A stretch of DNA of 64,000 nt from Ekhidna lutea (GCF_900188325.1 NZ_FZPD01000002.1:248001-312000), one strand, 5' to 3'; numbered from the stretch's first letter, positions 33,499 to 43,491 are shown. The notes: generated from the letters alone by a model not told the origin. Numbers and translations are program-made.

Positions 33499-34111
33499 CA
33501 GATTTAAAAACGAAACTTCCGGCCACTAACATATCTGCACCTGCATTAAATAGTTCACCTGCATTCTTGTCATTCACTCCTCCATCAATTTCGATAATGA
33601 TCTCAGGGTTAGCCTGATCCACCATCTTTTTCAATTTTCTGACTTTATCGAATGTGGTTTCAATAAACTTTTGCCCCCCAAATCCCGGATTTACAGACAT
33701 CAACAATACCAGATCCACATAAGGAAGAATCTCTTCCAATGCGCTTACTGGTCTATGTGGGTTGATTACAACACCTGCTTTTGCACCAAGTCTTCTGATC
33801 TCGGTAACTGTTCGGTGTAAATGCCTGCAAGCCTCTTCATGAACAGTGATGATCTCTGCTCCCGCCTTTATGCAATCCTCCAGATAAGGATCTGCATGTT
33901 CGATCATTAAATGGAAGTCCATGGGTTTCTTGGCATGCTGATGGATGGCCTGACACACAGGAAAGCCAAATGAAATATTTGGAACAAACACTCCATCCAT
34001 AATATCGATGTGGATATAATCTGCTTCGCTGCTGTTGAGCATTTCAACTTCCTGCTGGATGTTGGCAAAGTCAGCAGCAAGAAATGATGGGGCGATTAGT
34101 TTTCGGGACAT
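33458..34111 (-). CDS. rpe: Ribulose-phosphate 3-epimerase
   Basis: A 217-aa TIM-barrel enzyme interconverting ribulose 5-phosphate and xylulose 5-phosphate in the pentose phosphate pathway. Diagnostic blocks: IAPSFLAADFANIQQEV, DYIHIDIMDGVFVPNISFGFPV, HLMIEHADPYLEDCIKAGAEIITVHEE, VLLMSVNPGFGGQKFI and IEIDGGVNDKNA with metal/catalytic His and Asp residues in place. The length is standard. Its start touches the stop of the subtilase gene by one base, and the TonB receptor gene starts at or just inside its end, so it is embedded in a run of envelope genes. Confidence 0.97.
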   Translation of the reverse strand: MSRKLIAPSFLAADFANIQQEVEMLNSSEADYIHIDIMDGVFVPNISFGFPVCQAIHQHAKKPMDFHLMIEHADPYLEDCIKAGAEIITVHEEACRHLHRTVTEIRRLGAKAGVVINPHRPVSALEEILPYVDLVLLMSVNPGFGGQKFIETTFDKVRKLKKMVDQANPEIIIEIDGGVNDKNAGELFNAGADMLVAGSFVFKSDDPRQTISNLKKA

Positions 34112-35757
34112 TAGAAATTGATGAGTTTGACGATCTTTTGATTATTTCCTATTTGCAAGAATAAGAAATAAACTCCTTGCTGACTACCGTCAATGTTTAA
34201 TTCCATGTTTTCTTTAATGTCTTTCTTCTTGAAAGCCTTATTATACACCATAGATCCTTTGGGATCAATGACTTTAATGTTCATTCCTTTTTTAAACTTC
34301 CCTTCAGTAATGAGGTAGAGTGTATCTCCATTGAATGGGTTCGGATAGACAGTGACTTTATCTTCAAGAATATCTTCAACATTCAGAGCTGTCTCACCAT
34401 TAACAGCGTACCAGTAATTAGGTACACCCCATCCTCTTAGGGTGTCAGGACTGTGATTTCTATGGCCAGAATTTTTAATTGCCTGTATGACCTCTTCGCT
34501 GGTCCAATCAGGATTGGCTTGCCAAATGCCAGCAGCAAAACCGGCAATTAGTGGCGATGCGAAACTAGTCCCGCTTCCTCTTACAATATTTCCTGACCCT
34601 CTGACCACAGCTGTATTACTACCGAAAGCTGCTACATCCGGTTTTATTCTTCCATCTGCGGTAGGCCCAACAGAACTGAACCCTGAATAGGAAAAATCCG
34701 GATCTACGCTACCTACGGTAAGGATACCAATGGCATCAGCTGGTGGAGTGATCCTTTTCCAGCTTTTATTTCCTTCATTCCCTGCACTAACAACAACGAT
34801 TATCCCTTTTTCAGCAGCCTTGGTTGCAGCATACGCTACGACATTGGACTTTCCGTCCATGTCTTCGAATGTATAATTATGTTCATCGATATCAAATACC
34901 CTGTATCCTAAAGATCCGTTGATGACATCAGCGCCTAAACTGTCTGCATACTCAGCTCCGAGCAGCCAATTGTATTCTTCCACCCTGTTTTCGTCTTCAT
35001 TATCCTCGGTGATGCAGAGTATAAATTCTGCCTCGTAAGCAGTACCATAAAGGTTTCCGGTAGCTGACACGAAATTTGAACTAATAATGGAAAAAACAGA
35101 TGTACCATGATCTCCATATTGAAATACATTTCCTGAATTAGAAACAAAATCTTTGGTGGCAATAATGCGGTCGTTTTCCCATAAATGTTGAAAAGGTGTG
35201 TACTGATTTACTCCTCTATATCCATTGTCTAAAACTGCAATGCGCATACCCTGCCCTTTGATGTTATCACTATGCATATCGTCAGCACCTAACATTGCCA
35301 GTTGAATATCAGAATCTCCTCCGACAGAAGCTGGCTCTAAAAATTCAATTGGATCATCCGGGATATTGGTTTCAAAGGTGAGACGCGTGCCATTGGCAAT
35401 CAGCGCAATACTATCAACAAATTCTAAAGCTGAGACTGAACTTATTTGATTTTCTTGAGCATTGATTAACGATCCGTTAATCCATCTGGAAGTAAAAAAT
35501 ACTTCAACACCTGTTGCTCGTAATCCGTCCACATATTCAGGATGAACAGGTAAATCTGTGTTGTCAATATCGATTCCTTGTTTTTCTCTGCGGTCGATTG
35601 CACGTTGAGTTAAAAACGCTTCAGGGCTGTCAATGGTATAAGAGTAGTTTTCACCAGTTTTGTCAGTGAAGTAAACAAAATATCGGTTTTTTGCCTGGTT
35701 GTACGCTGATGTACTAAGGCTTGCAAGAAAGATTATCAGAAGCAGCTTATTCTTCAT
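34111..35757 (-). CDS. S8 subtilisin-like peptidase exported by T9SS
   Basis: About 548 aa from ATG 35757 (MKNKLLLIIFLASLSTSAYNQ, a signal peptide); a TTG four codons upstream is less likely. The catalytic triad motifs of subtilases are present: AVLDNGY (Asp), QYGDHGTSVFSIISS (His) and RGSGTSFASPLIAGFAAG (Ser). A propeptide-like segment precedes the domain. The last about 75 residues (VTVYPNPFNGDTLYLITEG ... GVYFLFLQIGNNQKIVKLINF) form a type A T9SS sorting domain, so the protease is secreted across the outer membrane and anchored or released. The start overlaps the upstream lipoprotein gene by 11 nt. Confidence 0.93.
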   Translation of the reverse strand: MKNKLLLIIFLASLSTSAYNQAKNRYFVYFTDKTGENYSYTIDSPEAFLTQRAIDRREKQGIDIDNTDLPVHPEYVDGLRATGVEVFFTSRWINGSLINAQENQISSVSALEFVDSIALIANGTRLTFETNIPDDPIEFLEPASVGGDSDIQLAMLGADDMHSDNIKGQGMRIAVLDNGYRGVNQYTPFQHLWENDRIIATKDFVSNSGNVFQYGDHGTSVFSIISSNFVSATGNLYGTAYEAEFILCITEDNEDENRVEEYNWLLGAEYADSLGADVINGSLGYRVFDIDEHNYTFEDMDGKSNVVAYAATKAAEKGIIVVVSAGNEGNKSWKRITPPADAIGILTVGSVDPDFSYSGFSSVGPTADGRIKPDVAAFGSNTAVVRGSGNIVRGSGTSFASPLIAGFAAGIWQANPDWTSEEVIQAIKNSGHRNHSPDTLRGWGVPNYWYAVNGETALNVEDILEDKVTVYPNPFNGDTLYLITEGKFKKGMNIKVIDPKGSMVYNKAFKKKDIKENMELNIDGSQQGVYFLFLQIGNNQKIVKLINF

Positions 35758-36424
35758 TATTAATTTCAATTAATGTTTGTTTTAATGCTCTCCCTGCAAT
35801 TATTTGCCCAATCTCTCCACAATCGCTAGAGGTACATTTTTTATATGTTAGATAGTCTTTTTCAACTAATCCCACATCACGAACGTATACTTCACTCTTT
35901 AAATCAATTCCAGTCACGTTCTCTTCAATATTTTCAATAATAACACGGATGTGATTGTCTATTGATACTGAATCTATCGCAGGGTTTTCTAACGTCTGGT
36001 AGTAATAAGTTACCTCACCTCTTGAATTTAAACTGTTTCCATCCCATTCCCTCCCCAGAGTTACAGGAAAGGTCAATTTGATAAAAGGAATGTTGTTTTC
36101 TGTGATGGAAAGATAGTTTGCTGTACGTGTGGCGGTCCATAGCGAATCACTTTCCCATTCTTCTGACTCGCTTGCTCGTATATCTCTTCTAATCAAGTAA
36201 GTAATTTGATCCAGAGCTGGAATAGAGTCAAAAATAGTCTCTCTTAGCTGGTAATAAGATGTGTCAAAACCGGAAATCTGATAGCGAATTTCTTTGACAT
36301 CATAGATTTTATACTCTCCTGCATTTATTGGATAAAAATCATATCCGAGGACTTCAGGGCCTATTTCTTTGGTTTCATTGCAGGAGGACAGAATAGATAA
36401 TATAATCAACAAGGAAATAAACAT
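35747..36424 (-). CDS. Hypothetical lipoprotein
   Basis: About 225 aa from ATG 36424, which gives the signal FISLLIILSILSSC with a lipobox cysteine. Upstream in-frame codons would translate a G-rich hairpin (PPLKGGRG) and are rejected. The mature part is beta-rich (YDFYPINAGEYKIYDVKEIRYQISGFDTSYYQL, YLSITENNIPFIKLTFPVTLGREWDG) with two cysteines near the C-terminus (KKCTSSDCGEIG). No enzyme motif. It is translated just before, and overlaps, the subtilase gene. Proteins of this type are common and uncharacterised in Cytophagales. Confidence 0.8.
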   Translation of the reverse strand: MFISLLIILSILSSCNETKEIGPEVLGYDFYPINAGEYKIYDVKEIRYQISGFDTSYYQLRETIFDSIPALDQITYLIRRDIRASESEEWESDSLWTATRTANYLSITENNIPFIKLTFPVTLGREWDGNSLNSRGEVTYYYQTLENPAIDSVSIDNHIRVIIENIEENVTGIDLKSEVYVRDVGLVEKDYLTYKKCTSSDCGEIGQIIAGRALKQTLIEINNEE

Positions 36425-36428
36425 CCCC

Positions 36429-36450
36429 CTGCCCCCCTTCAAAGGGGGAA
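36429..36450. repeat. CCCCCTT/AAGGGGG hairpin
   Basis: C-rich and G-rich arms separated by one to two bases, directly upstream of the lipoprotein start at 36424. Similar GC-rich hairpins recur in intergenic regions of many Bacteroidota. It could act as terminator/attenuator between mnmA and the lipoprotein, or be a dispersed repeat. Confidence 0.5.
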
Positions 36451-36477
36451 TCCTCTCCGTTGATGAAATCGAAATTT

Positions 36478-37593
36478 TCAATTTTCTCTGTTCTGATGAA
36501 AGCTTGAAGTTATCCAACCGCCACCAATTACATCATCTCCTTCATAAAAAACTGCAGCCTGGCCGGGTGCAATTGCACTTACTCCATTGCCAAAATACAC
36601 TTTCATTGTATCTCCGACCTGCTCAATAACGGCAGGATTGCCTTTATCATTGTATCGTACTTTAGTGACAGTGTCTTTTCGTTCTCCTTCGATGCTGGCA
36701 TATTTCTGCATGTTAAGTTGCTTCACATACATACCATCTCTGCTCAATTCATCAAAAGTTCCAAGAATGACTCGATTCGTATCTTTCTGTATTTCAGTAA
36801 CATATACAGGATAGCCTAAAGCAATTCCCAGTCCTTTTCGTTGACCTACAGTATAGAATGGATATCCTTCATGTTCACCTACAATCTCTCCGGATTCCAG
36901 CACAAATTCACCGCCGGCAACTTCCTTTTCCAGCTCTGGCACACGCCTTTTTAAGAATCCTCGATAATCATTGTCTGGCACAAAGCAGATCTCATATGAT
37001 TCCGATTTAGAGACAAGCTCATAAAACTCGCGTTCTCGAGCCATATCGTAGATCTCTGATTTTTTCAGGTGCCCAAGTGGATACTTTGTTCGTGCAAGAC
37101 TTTCTTGAGAGATACCCCAAAGTGCATACGATTGGTCCTTGTAACCGTCAACTCCTCTGGAAACAATATGCCTGCTATTTTCTTCACGGATATTTGCATA
37201 ATGACCCGTTGCGATAAACTCACAGTCAAGCTTGTCTGCTCTTCTAAGCAAAGCATCCCATTTTATGTGTGTATTACACATCACACATGGATTTGGGGTC
37301 CTACCTGCAACGTATTCATCTGTGAAGTAATCGATCACAGCATCGCCAAACTCTTCTCTGATGTCAACAATAAAATGCGGGAATCCCAGACTTACTGCAA
37401 TGTTTCGAGCGTCATTTATGGAGTCCAGGCTGCAACAGCCTGTTTCTTTACTACTTCCACCAGAGGTCTGATAGTCCCATGTCTTCATGGTCATTCCTAT
37501 CACCTCGTATCCTTCTTCGTGTAGCATCACTGCGGCTAGTGAGCTATCAATGCCGCCGCTCATGGCGACTAAAATTCGTCCTTTTTTACTCAT
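36478..37593 (-). CDS. mnmA: tRNA-specific 2-thiouridylase MnmA
   Basis: A 371-aa enzyme that adds sulfur to U34 of tRNA-Lys, -Glu and -Gln. It has the PP-loop SGGIDSS (12-18), the catalytic cysteine region GRTPNPCVMCN (C103, C106) and a second catalytic cysteine in SYEICFVPD (about 206). The C-terminal part has YPFYTVGQRKGLGIALG and VRYNDKGNPAVIE. Full length and intact. The lipoprotein gene follows after a GC-rich hairpin, so co-transcription is uncertain. Confidence 0.97.
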   Translation of the reverse strand: MSKKGRILVAMSGGIDSSLAAVMLHEEGYEVIGMTMKTWDYQTSGGSSKETGCCSLDSINDARNIAVSLGFPHFIVDIREEFGDAVIDYFTDEYVAGRTPNPCVMCNTHIKWDALLRRADKLDCEFIATGHYANIREENSRHIVSRGVDGYKDQSYALWGISQESLARTKYPLGHLKKSEIYDMAREREFYELVSKSESYEICFVPDNDYRGFLKRRVPELEKEVAGGEFVLESGEIVGEHEGYPFYTVGQRKGLGIALGYPVYVTEIQKDTNRVILGTFDELSRDGMYVKQLNMQKYASIEGERKDTVTKVRYNDKGNPAVIEQVGDTMKVYFGNGVSAIAPGQAAVFYEGDDVIGGGWITSSFHQNREN

Positions 37594-37685
37594 TGTTTCG
37601 TACTTCTGCCGGGTTCACAGCCACGGTTTATACAAATATTTGGTGCAAAGTTAACTGGTATTTTAGTTAATTAGTAATTAGTGGA

Positions 37686-38540
37686 TTATTCATTGTGGAT
37701 GCCGCTTATCCTTTTAAGGAGCCAGTCAGTATATACCTGTTCACCGATATCATTCATGTGGCTTACATCAAAATAATGAGAAAATGGGTGGCTATTAGGG
37801 TACGCAACGTATGTAAAGTCTGTTTGTCTTTTCACGCGTGTAAAAATTTCCTTATACTGGTTAGTTTGTCTAATAGAATCCTTCAAGGTTTCAAAATATG
37901 CAGGGAGTGGTATTTCAAAAACAATAAGTTTAGCATCGAATGCAGTTCTAAATGGTTTTAGCGATGAGGATGATCGAATGTTACTTCTCTTGACTAGAAA
38001 ATTAGAGGTTCTCATTAAGGAATCAGGGTGAATACTACGAGTATTTTTATTTTGTATACCCTGCTCCATTATGCTTCCTGACCCATCAAGTATTTCCTTA
38101 ATGTTCTGAAAACTTATGGTCTTTCTGAGAGAGAATGAATTTATATTTTTAATTAGGTCTATGAACAGATACGATTCCTGAATCAATAGGTAATCAGGAT
38201 TATAATCAGCTAGTCTATCAATTAAAAGTTGGTTAGTGGTAAAATCCTCCAAAGCTGCTCCCGGAATGGGAACTTTTACAAATTCATAACTTATTGAATC
38301 TAGCTTCTTCATTTTTTGATTAAGAACAGGGCCATCACTGATTGCGTCCTTTCCATGTGAAGAACAAAGAAATACCACCTTTACTTCAGCATCACTTTTA
38401 GCATATGAATCGAATATATATTTAATCCGACCGTTAATAATATGCTCACGTATCACTTCTCTGAATTGCAAATTAGAAAAAAACAAGGCAGAAAAAACCA
38501 TGATCACCACTCCCCAGACTCTTGGATGAGGATATTTCAT
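37686..38540 (-). CDS. Membrane-anchored SGNH/DltD-like protein
   Basis: A 284-aa protein with one N-terminal membrane segment (VWGVVIMVFSALFFSNLQF). FLCSSHGKDA (about 57-66) resembles the nucleophile-serine block and DVSHMNDIGEQVYTDWL (about 259-275) the Asp-x-x-His block of SGNH/DltD-type proteins. DltD-like proteins take part in esterification of cell-surface polymers. It overlaps the AMP-ligase gene by 4 nt (ATGA), so its partner substrate is probably an acyl or aminoacyl carrier produced by that ligase. No MBOAT acyltransferase (DltB) is present in the window. Assignment is by motif pattern; the fold is likely, the activity uncertain. Confidence 0.6.
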   Translation of the reverse strand: MKYPHPRVWGVVIMVFSALFFSNLQFREVIREHIINGRIKYIFDSYAKSDAEVKVVFLCSSHGKDAISDGPVLNQKMKKLDSISYEFVKVPIPGAALEDFTTNQLLIDRLADYNPDYLLIQESYLFIDLIKNINSFSLRKTISFQNIKEILDGSGSIMEQGIQNKNTRSIHPDSLMRTSNFLVKRSNIRSSSSLKPFRTAFDAKLIVFEIPLPAYFETLKDSIRQTNQYKEIFTRVKRQTDFTYVAYPNSHPFSHYFDVSHMNDIGEQVYTDWLLKRISGIHNE

Positions 38541-40381
38541 TCTTTACCCATTTTATCTAACAAAATTGACTCAGCTGCAGAAAGACTGGTTATACTCATA
38601 ATTTCTTTGGTCGATAGCTTCACGTTAAAAGTCTCTTCAATTCGTGTAGCAAGATGTAGATGAGCCAAAGAGTTCCACCCCTCTAATCGCCCTGATTCCA
38701 TGTAATATTGATCTGGTTTAACATTACTATTGAATGACTCTTCCGCGAGCTTTAGCAAAGATGCCTTCAACTCACTTCCAATCGTTTTGCTGCCAGGGTT
38801 GTCGTCCGCTACCTGAATTGATTTTCGAACCTCTTCTTCAATAATTTTTCCAGAAGCCCCTCTCTTCAATGAACTGACAAAGTGAATCTGATTTGGGATA
38901 TGCTCTTCGGCAACATGTTTGGATAAATATTGGATAACACCATTGCTATCGAGGCTTGATCCGTCATTCGAAACTAACGCAACAACTATTCTTTCTCCCC
39001 AGGTGTCATCTTTTTCACCAAAAACAAAAGAGTCCTGGATTTCTGGGTGCTGATTCAACACTTCGATTAGCTCTTCAGGATATGTATTAATACCACCCCT
39101 AATAATGACGCTCCCCCTCCTACCTTTAATATGGTAAAACCCTTCGCTATCCATAAAGCCCAAATCTCCGGTATAAAACCATCCCTCCGGATCTGGATTA
39201 CTTCCCCGAATCAAATAAGAACTTATAATGTGTTGTCCTCGAATTACCAATTCTCCTACATCATTAGGTTCGACCGATTGCCCTTGCTCATCAACAATTT
39301 TAACTTCGGTATCAACAGGCTTACCAACTGTACCTATTTTAAAGCTGTCATCATTAGGACCACAAAAAAAACTTCCAGCCACCGTTTCAGAAAGGCCATA
39401 AACATTGACTACACGAACGTTAAACCGACTCATAAAGCTCGACCATAGATCTTCGTCCAGGTAAGCAGCAGTTGAAACAACAAATTTAAATTCATCGGTA
39501 TCAAAGCTATCTTCCAGTCCACTTCCAAAATCATTTATAAGCTTAAGAATAGTAGGAACGGCCACAAAATGTGATACTCTATGCTTATAAATTGAAAGCA
39601 TCAATTCTTCAATTTTCTGAATCTCAAACTCAAGTGGTTTAGACAAGGTGATACCGCTATACATGGCTAAAAATGGACCCTGAAAAAGTCCATCCCCATG
39701 AAAAATGGGCAGCACATTGGATATCACAGACGAATCATTCAATTGGTAGTGAACAGACAATGTTCTTAAGTGACTTAGTATATTCCCATGAGTTAACGGT
39801 ACCCCTTTCGGGTCCGCTGTAGTTCCTGACGTAAATAAAATGATTGCAATAGAGTCAGGATCAATTTTCGGAAAAGAGTCAAGCAGTTCAAGCTTATTGA
39901 TCCAGGAATAAAATGTCTGTTTCTGATTTACCTGCTTCTTTTTTAGAAGCTTACCAACAACCCCCTTTTCGGAATTCTTTGCAGAGTGTATATCGATGTT
40001 AATTATCGCTGGCTGCAACTCCCATTCTGCAACCTTATCACCGTCCACAATCCAACCATCTATTTTCGCGACGGACAATATATTATCTAATCTCCGCTTC
40101 TTTGTCTTAGGGTCAAAAAGCAACACAGATACCCCGACAGACATCAATCCAGCGATAGTTGATATTAACTCAAATTCATTTGAAAGAGAAACCAAAACAG
40201 TTTTCCCTTTAAGTTCATTGACTTGTCCAAAATGGCCAATCGCCTTTACCTGATCTAAAAGTTGTTTGTAAGTAAATTTCGTTTTTTCAGAAATCAGAAA
40301 AACACGATCCTTACAATTAGGCTGATCTAGTTTATGAAATAAGTCGGATATGAATTCTATCCGATTCATTGTTACGCTCAT
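38537..40381 (-). CDS. AMP-dependent acyl ligase fused to an acyl-carrier domain
   Basis: A 614-aa ANL-superfamily enzyme. The adenylation domain has ILFTSGTTADPKGVPLTHGN (ATP loop), VYGLSETVAGSFF, GWFYTGDLGF and the catalytic lysine motif RGASGKI near 505. A carrier-like domain follows (about 540-614) with LEGWNSLAHLHLATRIEETFNVKLS, where the serine in WNSL is the likely phosphopantetheine site. The protein could load its own carrier with an acyl or amino acid. It is coupled by ATGA overlaps to the genes on both sides, forming a three-protein biosynthetic unit with a DltD-like membrane protein. Product unknown. Confidence 0.85.
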   Translation of the reverse strand: MSVTMNRIEFISDLFHKLDQPNCKDRVFLISEKTKFTYKQLLDQVKAIGHFGQVNELKGKTVLVSLSNEFELISTIAGLMSVGVSVLLFDPKTKKRRLDNILSVAKIDGWIVDGDKVAEWELQPAIINIDIHSAKNSEKGVVGKLLKKKQVNQKQTFYSWINKLELLDSFPKIDPDSIAIILFTSGTTADPKGVPLTHGNILSHLRTLSVHYQLNDSSVISNVLPIFHGDGLFQGPFLAMYSGITLSKPLEFEIQKIEELMLSIYKHRVSHFVAVPTILKLINDFGSGLEDSFDTDEFKFVVSTAAYLDEDLWSSFMSRFNVRVVNVYGLSETVAGSFFCGPNDDSFKIGTVGKPVDTEVKIVDEQGQSVEPNDVGELVIRGQHIISSYLIRGSNPDPEGWFYTGDLGFMDSEGFYHIKGRRGSVIIRGGINTYPEELIEVLNQHPEIQDSFVFGEKDDTWGERIVVALVSNDGSSLDSNGVIQYLSKHVAEEHIPNQIHFVSSLKRGASGKIIEEEVRKSIQVADDNPGSKTIGSELKASLLKLAEESFNSNVKPDQYYMESGRLEGWNSLAHLHLATRIEETFNVKLSTKEIMSITSLSAAESILLDKMGKE

Positions 40382-43230
40382 ACGGTTAGTTTAGGATTTT
40401 TTAATTCAACATTTCCTCTGCCATTTCTTGTCAGCGCATTGACAAACTCAATTATCGGCACTTTGGAATTGCCTATTTTCTTTCTCACGAAGGATTTTAT
40501 ATCTGTTTCAACTTCTGCTCTGGCTTTTGTATCCTTTTTCAAAAGAATTGATGCCAAAATGGACTCAGCTTCTTCATGATCTAATTTCGACACTTCAACA
40601 TCAAGTATGTCAGGATGTGACAACAGCGTATCTTCGACTTCTGACAGGTATACTACATTCCCAGAATCATCTTTTATGATATTCCGCTCCCTGCCCTTTA
40701 AGAAAAAGTTTCCCATACTATCTTGGACAGCAAGATCACCAGTGTATAGCCAGCCATTTTTTATAGTAAGATCACTTTTGTTGTCTTTACGGAGGTACCC
40801 AGACATCAACCTGTCATTGAAGATTCGTAAACGACCAACATTCCCTGATTCAATTACATTATCCTCCGAATCAACAATTTGTGATATAGAATCAACCGGA
40901 ATTCCTATCGAAACTTCTCCAACATTACTGGTACTTTCGGGTGTTTCCCCTATGCATAGTCCGCTGGTTTCAGTTAATCCATAGTAATTAAGGATTCGAA
41001 TATTGAATAAATTCTCGAATTGAGTCACTAACGTTGGAGATAAATTAACGCCGGTGCATAAGACCTGTCTAAGTGATTTTAATGAGTTTTGAATTCGCTC
41101 TCCAAGACTATTGAATTGCTTAATTAACGCGGGAGTACACGTAAGAAGCGTCGCTTTCGATTCTTCAATACCCTGAATTATAGAAAGGATGTTGTTTGGT
41201 CCTGAAAAGGAAGGAATGACAATGGTAGTTCCGGAAAAGCTTGTTGCAATTGCGATGTTTCTTAATCCACTCATTGAGTCCAATTCTGTAACCATCACTA
41301 GTCTATCGCTTGGATTCCATCCATATGTTTCTGCAAAGACTTTTCCACTTTTAAACAGGGTTTCCTGACTTAGCTGAATGCCTTTTGGCTTCCCGGTACT
41401 ACCTGAAGAGTATAAAGTAACTGCAATATCATCAGGCTCAGGAATTGAAGTTTGGTCAATAGGATCTTCAGGACCAGACTCCAACCAATTACTAAAATAT
41501 TTTTCGTCTGGGATCTGGTCATTTTCATTATCCAAAACAACCGCAATTACATCATCAATTTTTTCCCTGGATTGAAGAAATGTAATTGAATCAAGAAAGA
41601 GATACTTAGCATCTCTTTCATTGAATAGTTCTATTCTTGTTTCAAGCGGAATTTCCGTGCTCACAACACTTACCTCAATACCAAGTTCTAAAGCTGACCA
41701 AAGAATGAGCAAGGCTTCAAAATGAGGCTTGGAGCAAATAAAAACACAATCCCCCCGACCTACATTATTGTCTATAAAACGTGATTTAATTGAAGACGTT
41801 AGATACGTTACATCTTCAATAGCCAGTTCAGAGCCTTCCGCCAGATCTACAATTACAGGTTTTTCTGATTGCTTGTAAAGCCCTTGCCTTTGATGATAAA
41901 AAGTCTGCTGTTTCTTAGAAGGAAGAAATGGTATAGCGGAATGAAACAACTGAAGATTGACAGCTTCTTCCGTTAATGGAAGCACATGTATTATCTCACT
42001 ATCTAATAATCGATCAAGTATTTGTACTAGTAAGTCTGAAGATATTCTCAACTTATCTTCTATCTCAGCGATTGTATAATTGTGTTGAGCTAGATATAGC
42101 ACTTGCACTTCCTGCGATGATAATGGGTATTCTATTAGATGCTCAACACGCTTACGATAGATAGGATGTCTTTCCAGCATTTTTCCAACAGCACCATTCA
42201 AATAATTTTCATCCACATTTACTTTTCCTCTATTCAAGTCAATGGTTAAATAAGGATTTACAATGATTCGATCATTGTCCTCTAATTCAGGTTTATAAGG
42301 TGCGATATTCCAGCTAATATCTTCCGGCAATAGGGCAATTAGACCATTGTAATCTGATGTGTTTGGCTTGCTTTCAATCTCTTTTGACACTTTTAAATCG
42401 AACAACTGCGGCTCTGAAAGCACATAAGATTTCCATGAAGTATTGGTCAATCGCTTTTCAAAAAACCGTGCCCACTCTGTACCATGGAGTTGCTTCTCCC
42501 CTCTTTCAAAAAATGGGTCAGGTTCTGAATTTGTAAGATGAATATGTGGAAATATCAGCGCTCCATCATCTTGGGTGATACGAAGTAGTTCTGAAACCAG
42601 GCTGGTTTGATCATAGCGATGCAGTGTGTCCAGTCCGTATATCACTTTAAATGTGTTATCTGCAAATGGGAGTTGCTTATTAATATCGAGATGCAGAAAC
42701 ATTAAGTTCTCAGGTCTTTTGCAATTGTTTAACCAATAGTCAAAACCAGCATAGCCTAACACATCCTTATTACCTTCCCATACTGATACAATCGTTTGTT
42801 CCGGAAACAATGAGGCTAGAAAATAGCCCGTCCAGCCGGTTCTGCACCAGGTATCTAAAATCAAATCGCCAGGCTCAAGTAGCTTGCTTTTTAAATCGGA
42901 AATGAAAGGACAAAAGGATCTGGACGATTCATTAAAGGGTTGAAACGCAGAATATGGATCTATTAGTTTACGTGAAATCTTATTGCTAATAAACTTTAGA
43001 TACTCATCTCTTTTTTGCTCTATCCTATTCCTAAAGTAATCCAAGAAACTCCTTTCGTCAGAATGATATGCGATTTCCTTCTCAGTATAATAAACAATGC
43101 CATTTACAACAGGAACGACCGTTTGGCAATGGTTACATTTTATTACTGAATCAGTCTGATCAAACTCTTTAGATGAAGAAGAATATGCAAAGTCATTTGA
43201 GCAATTAGGACAGATGAGTGGCGGTAACAT
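40378..43230 (-). CDS. Zn-ribbon/methyltransferase/AMP-ligase fusion protein
   Basis: A 950-aa multidomain protein. An N-terminal zinc-ribbon-like module (CPNC ... CNHC) is followed by a SAM-dependent methyltransferase-like domain (GDLILDTWCRTGWTGYFLASLFP, NTFKVIYGLDTLHRYDQTSLVSELLRITQDDG; about 125-245), a helical/winged-helix-like linker (SSQEVQVLYLAQHNYTIAEIEDKLRISSD; about 371-400) and a C-terminal ANL ligase (TLYSSGSTGKPKGIQLS, YYGLTETSGL, GWLYTGDL). The usual C-terminal catalytic lysine motif (N-G-x-G-K) reads NGRGNVEL, with Asn at the lysine position, so adenylation may be impaired. First gene of the trio. I know no characterised protein with this order. Confidence 0.75.
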   Translation of the reverse strand: MLPPLICPNCSNDFAYSSSSKEFDQTDSVIKCNHCQTVVPVVNGIVYYTEKEIAYHSDERSFLDYFRNRIEQKRDEYLKFISNKISRKLIDPYSAFQPFNESSRSFCPFISDLKSKLLEPGDLILDTWCRTGWTGYFLASLFPEQTIVSVWEGNKDVLGYAGFDYWLNNCKRPENLMFLHLDINKQLPFADNTFKVIYGLDTLHRYDQTSLVSELLRITQDDGALIFPHIHLTNSEPDPFFERGEKQLHGTEWARFFEKRLTNTSWKSYVLSEPQLFDLKVSKEIESKPNTSDYNGLIALLPEDISWNIAPYKPELEDNDRIIVNPYLTIDLNRGKVNVDENYLNGAVGKMLERHPIYRKRVEHLIEYPLSSQEVQVLYLAQHNYTIAEIEDKLRISSDLLVQILDRLLDSEIIHVLPLTEEAVNLQLFHSAIPFLPSKKQQTFYHQRQGLYKQSEKPVIVDLAEGSELAIEDVTYLTSSIKSRFIDNNVGRGDCVFICSKPHFEALLILWSALELGIEVSVVSTEIPLETRIELFNERDAKYLFLDSITFLQSREKIDDVIAVVLDNENDQIPDEKYFSNWLESGPEDPIDQTSIPEPDDIAVTLYSSGSTGKPKGIQLSQETLFKSGKVFAETYGWNPSDRLVMVTELDSMSGLRNIAIATSFSGTTIVIPSFSGPNNILSIIQGIEESKATLLTCTPALIKQFNSLGERIQNSLKSLRQVLCTGVNLSPTLVTQFENLFNIRILNYYGLTETSGLCIGETPESTSNVGEVSIGIPVDSISQIVDSEDNVIESGNVGRLRIFNDRLMSGYLRKDNKSDLTIKNGWLYTGDLAVQDSMGNFFLKGRERNIIKDDSGNVVYLSEVEDTLLSHPDILDVEVSKLDHEEAESILASILLKKDTKARAEVETDIKSFVRKKIGNSKVPIIEFVNALTRNGRGNVELKNPKLTV

Positions 43231-43491
43231 GGTGATAAATTAATTCAATATTAATCATCCATATCAATTAAGTAAGAATAGCTCTAAACTTTTTCTTAAG
43301 AAAATCACGTAATTGCAACAATCCTAAGTATTAAAGGTCAGGCGATAAATGCATCTTTGATCAATCCAGACTAAATACGCTTGCTCATGTAACGAGCTGG
43401 CTCTCGATATACTAAATCAATCTATTTCTATTTGCAAATTGTAATTATTTTATAATTTAAGTTTGAAGTATAGTATTTAAATCATCATATC

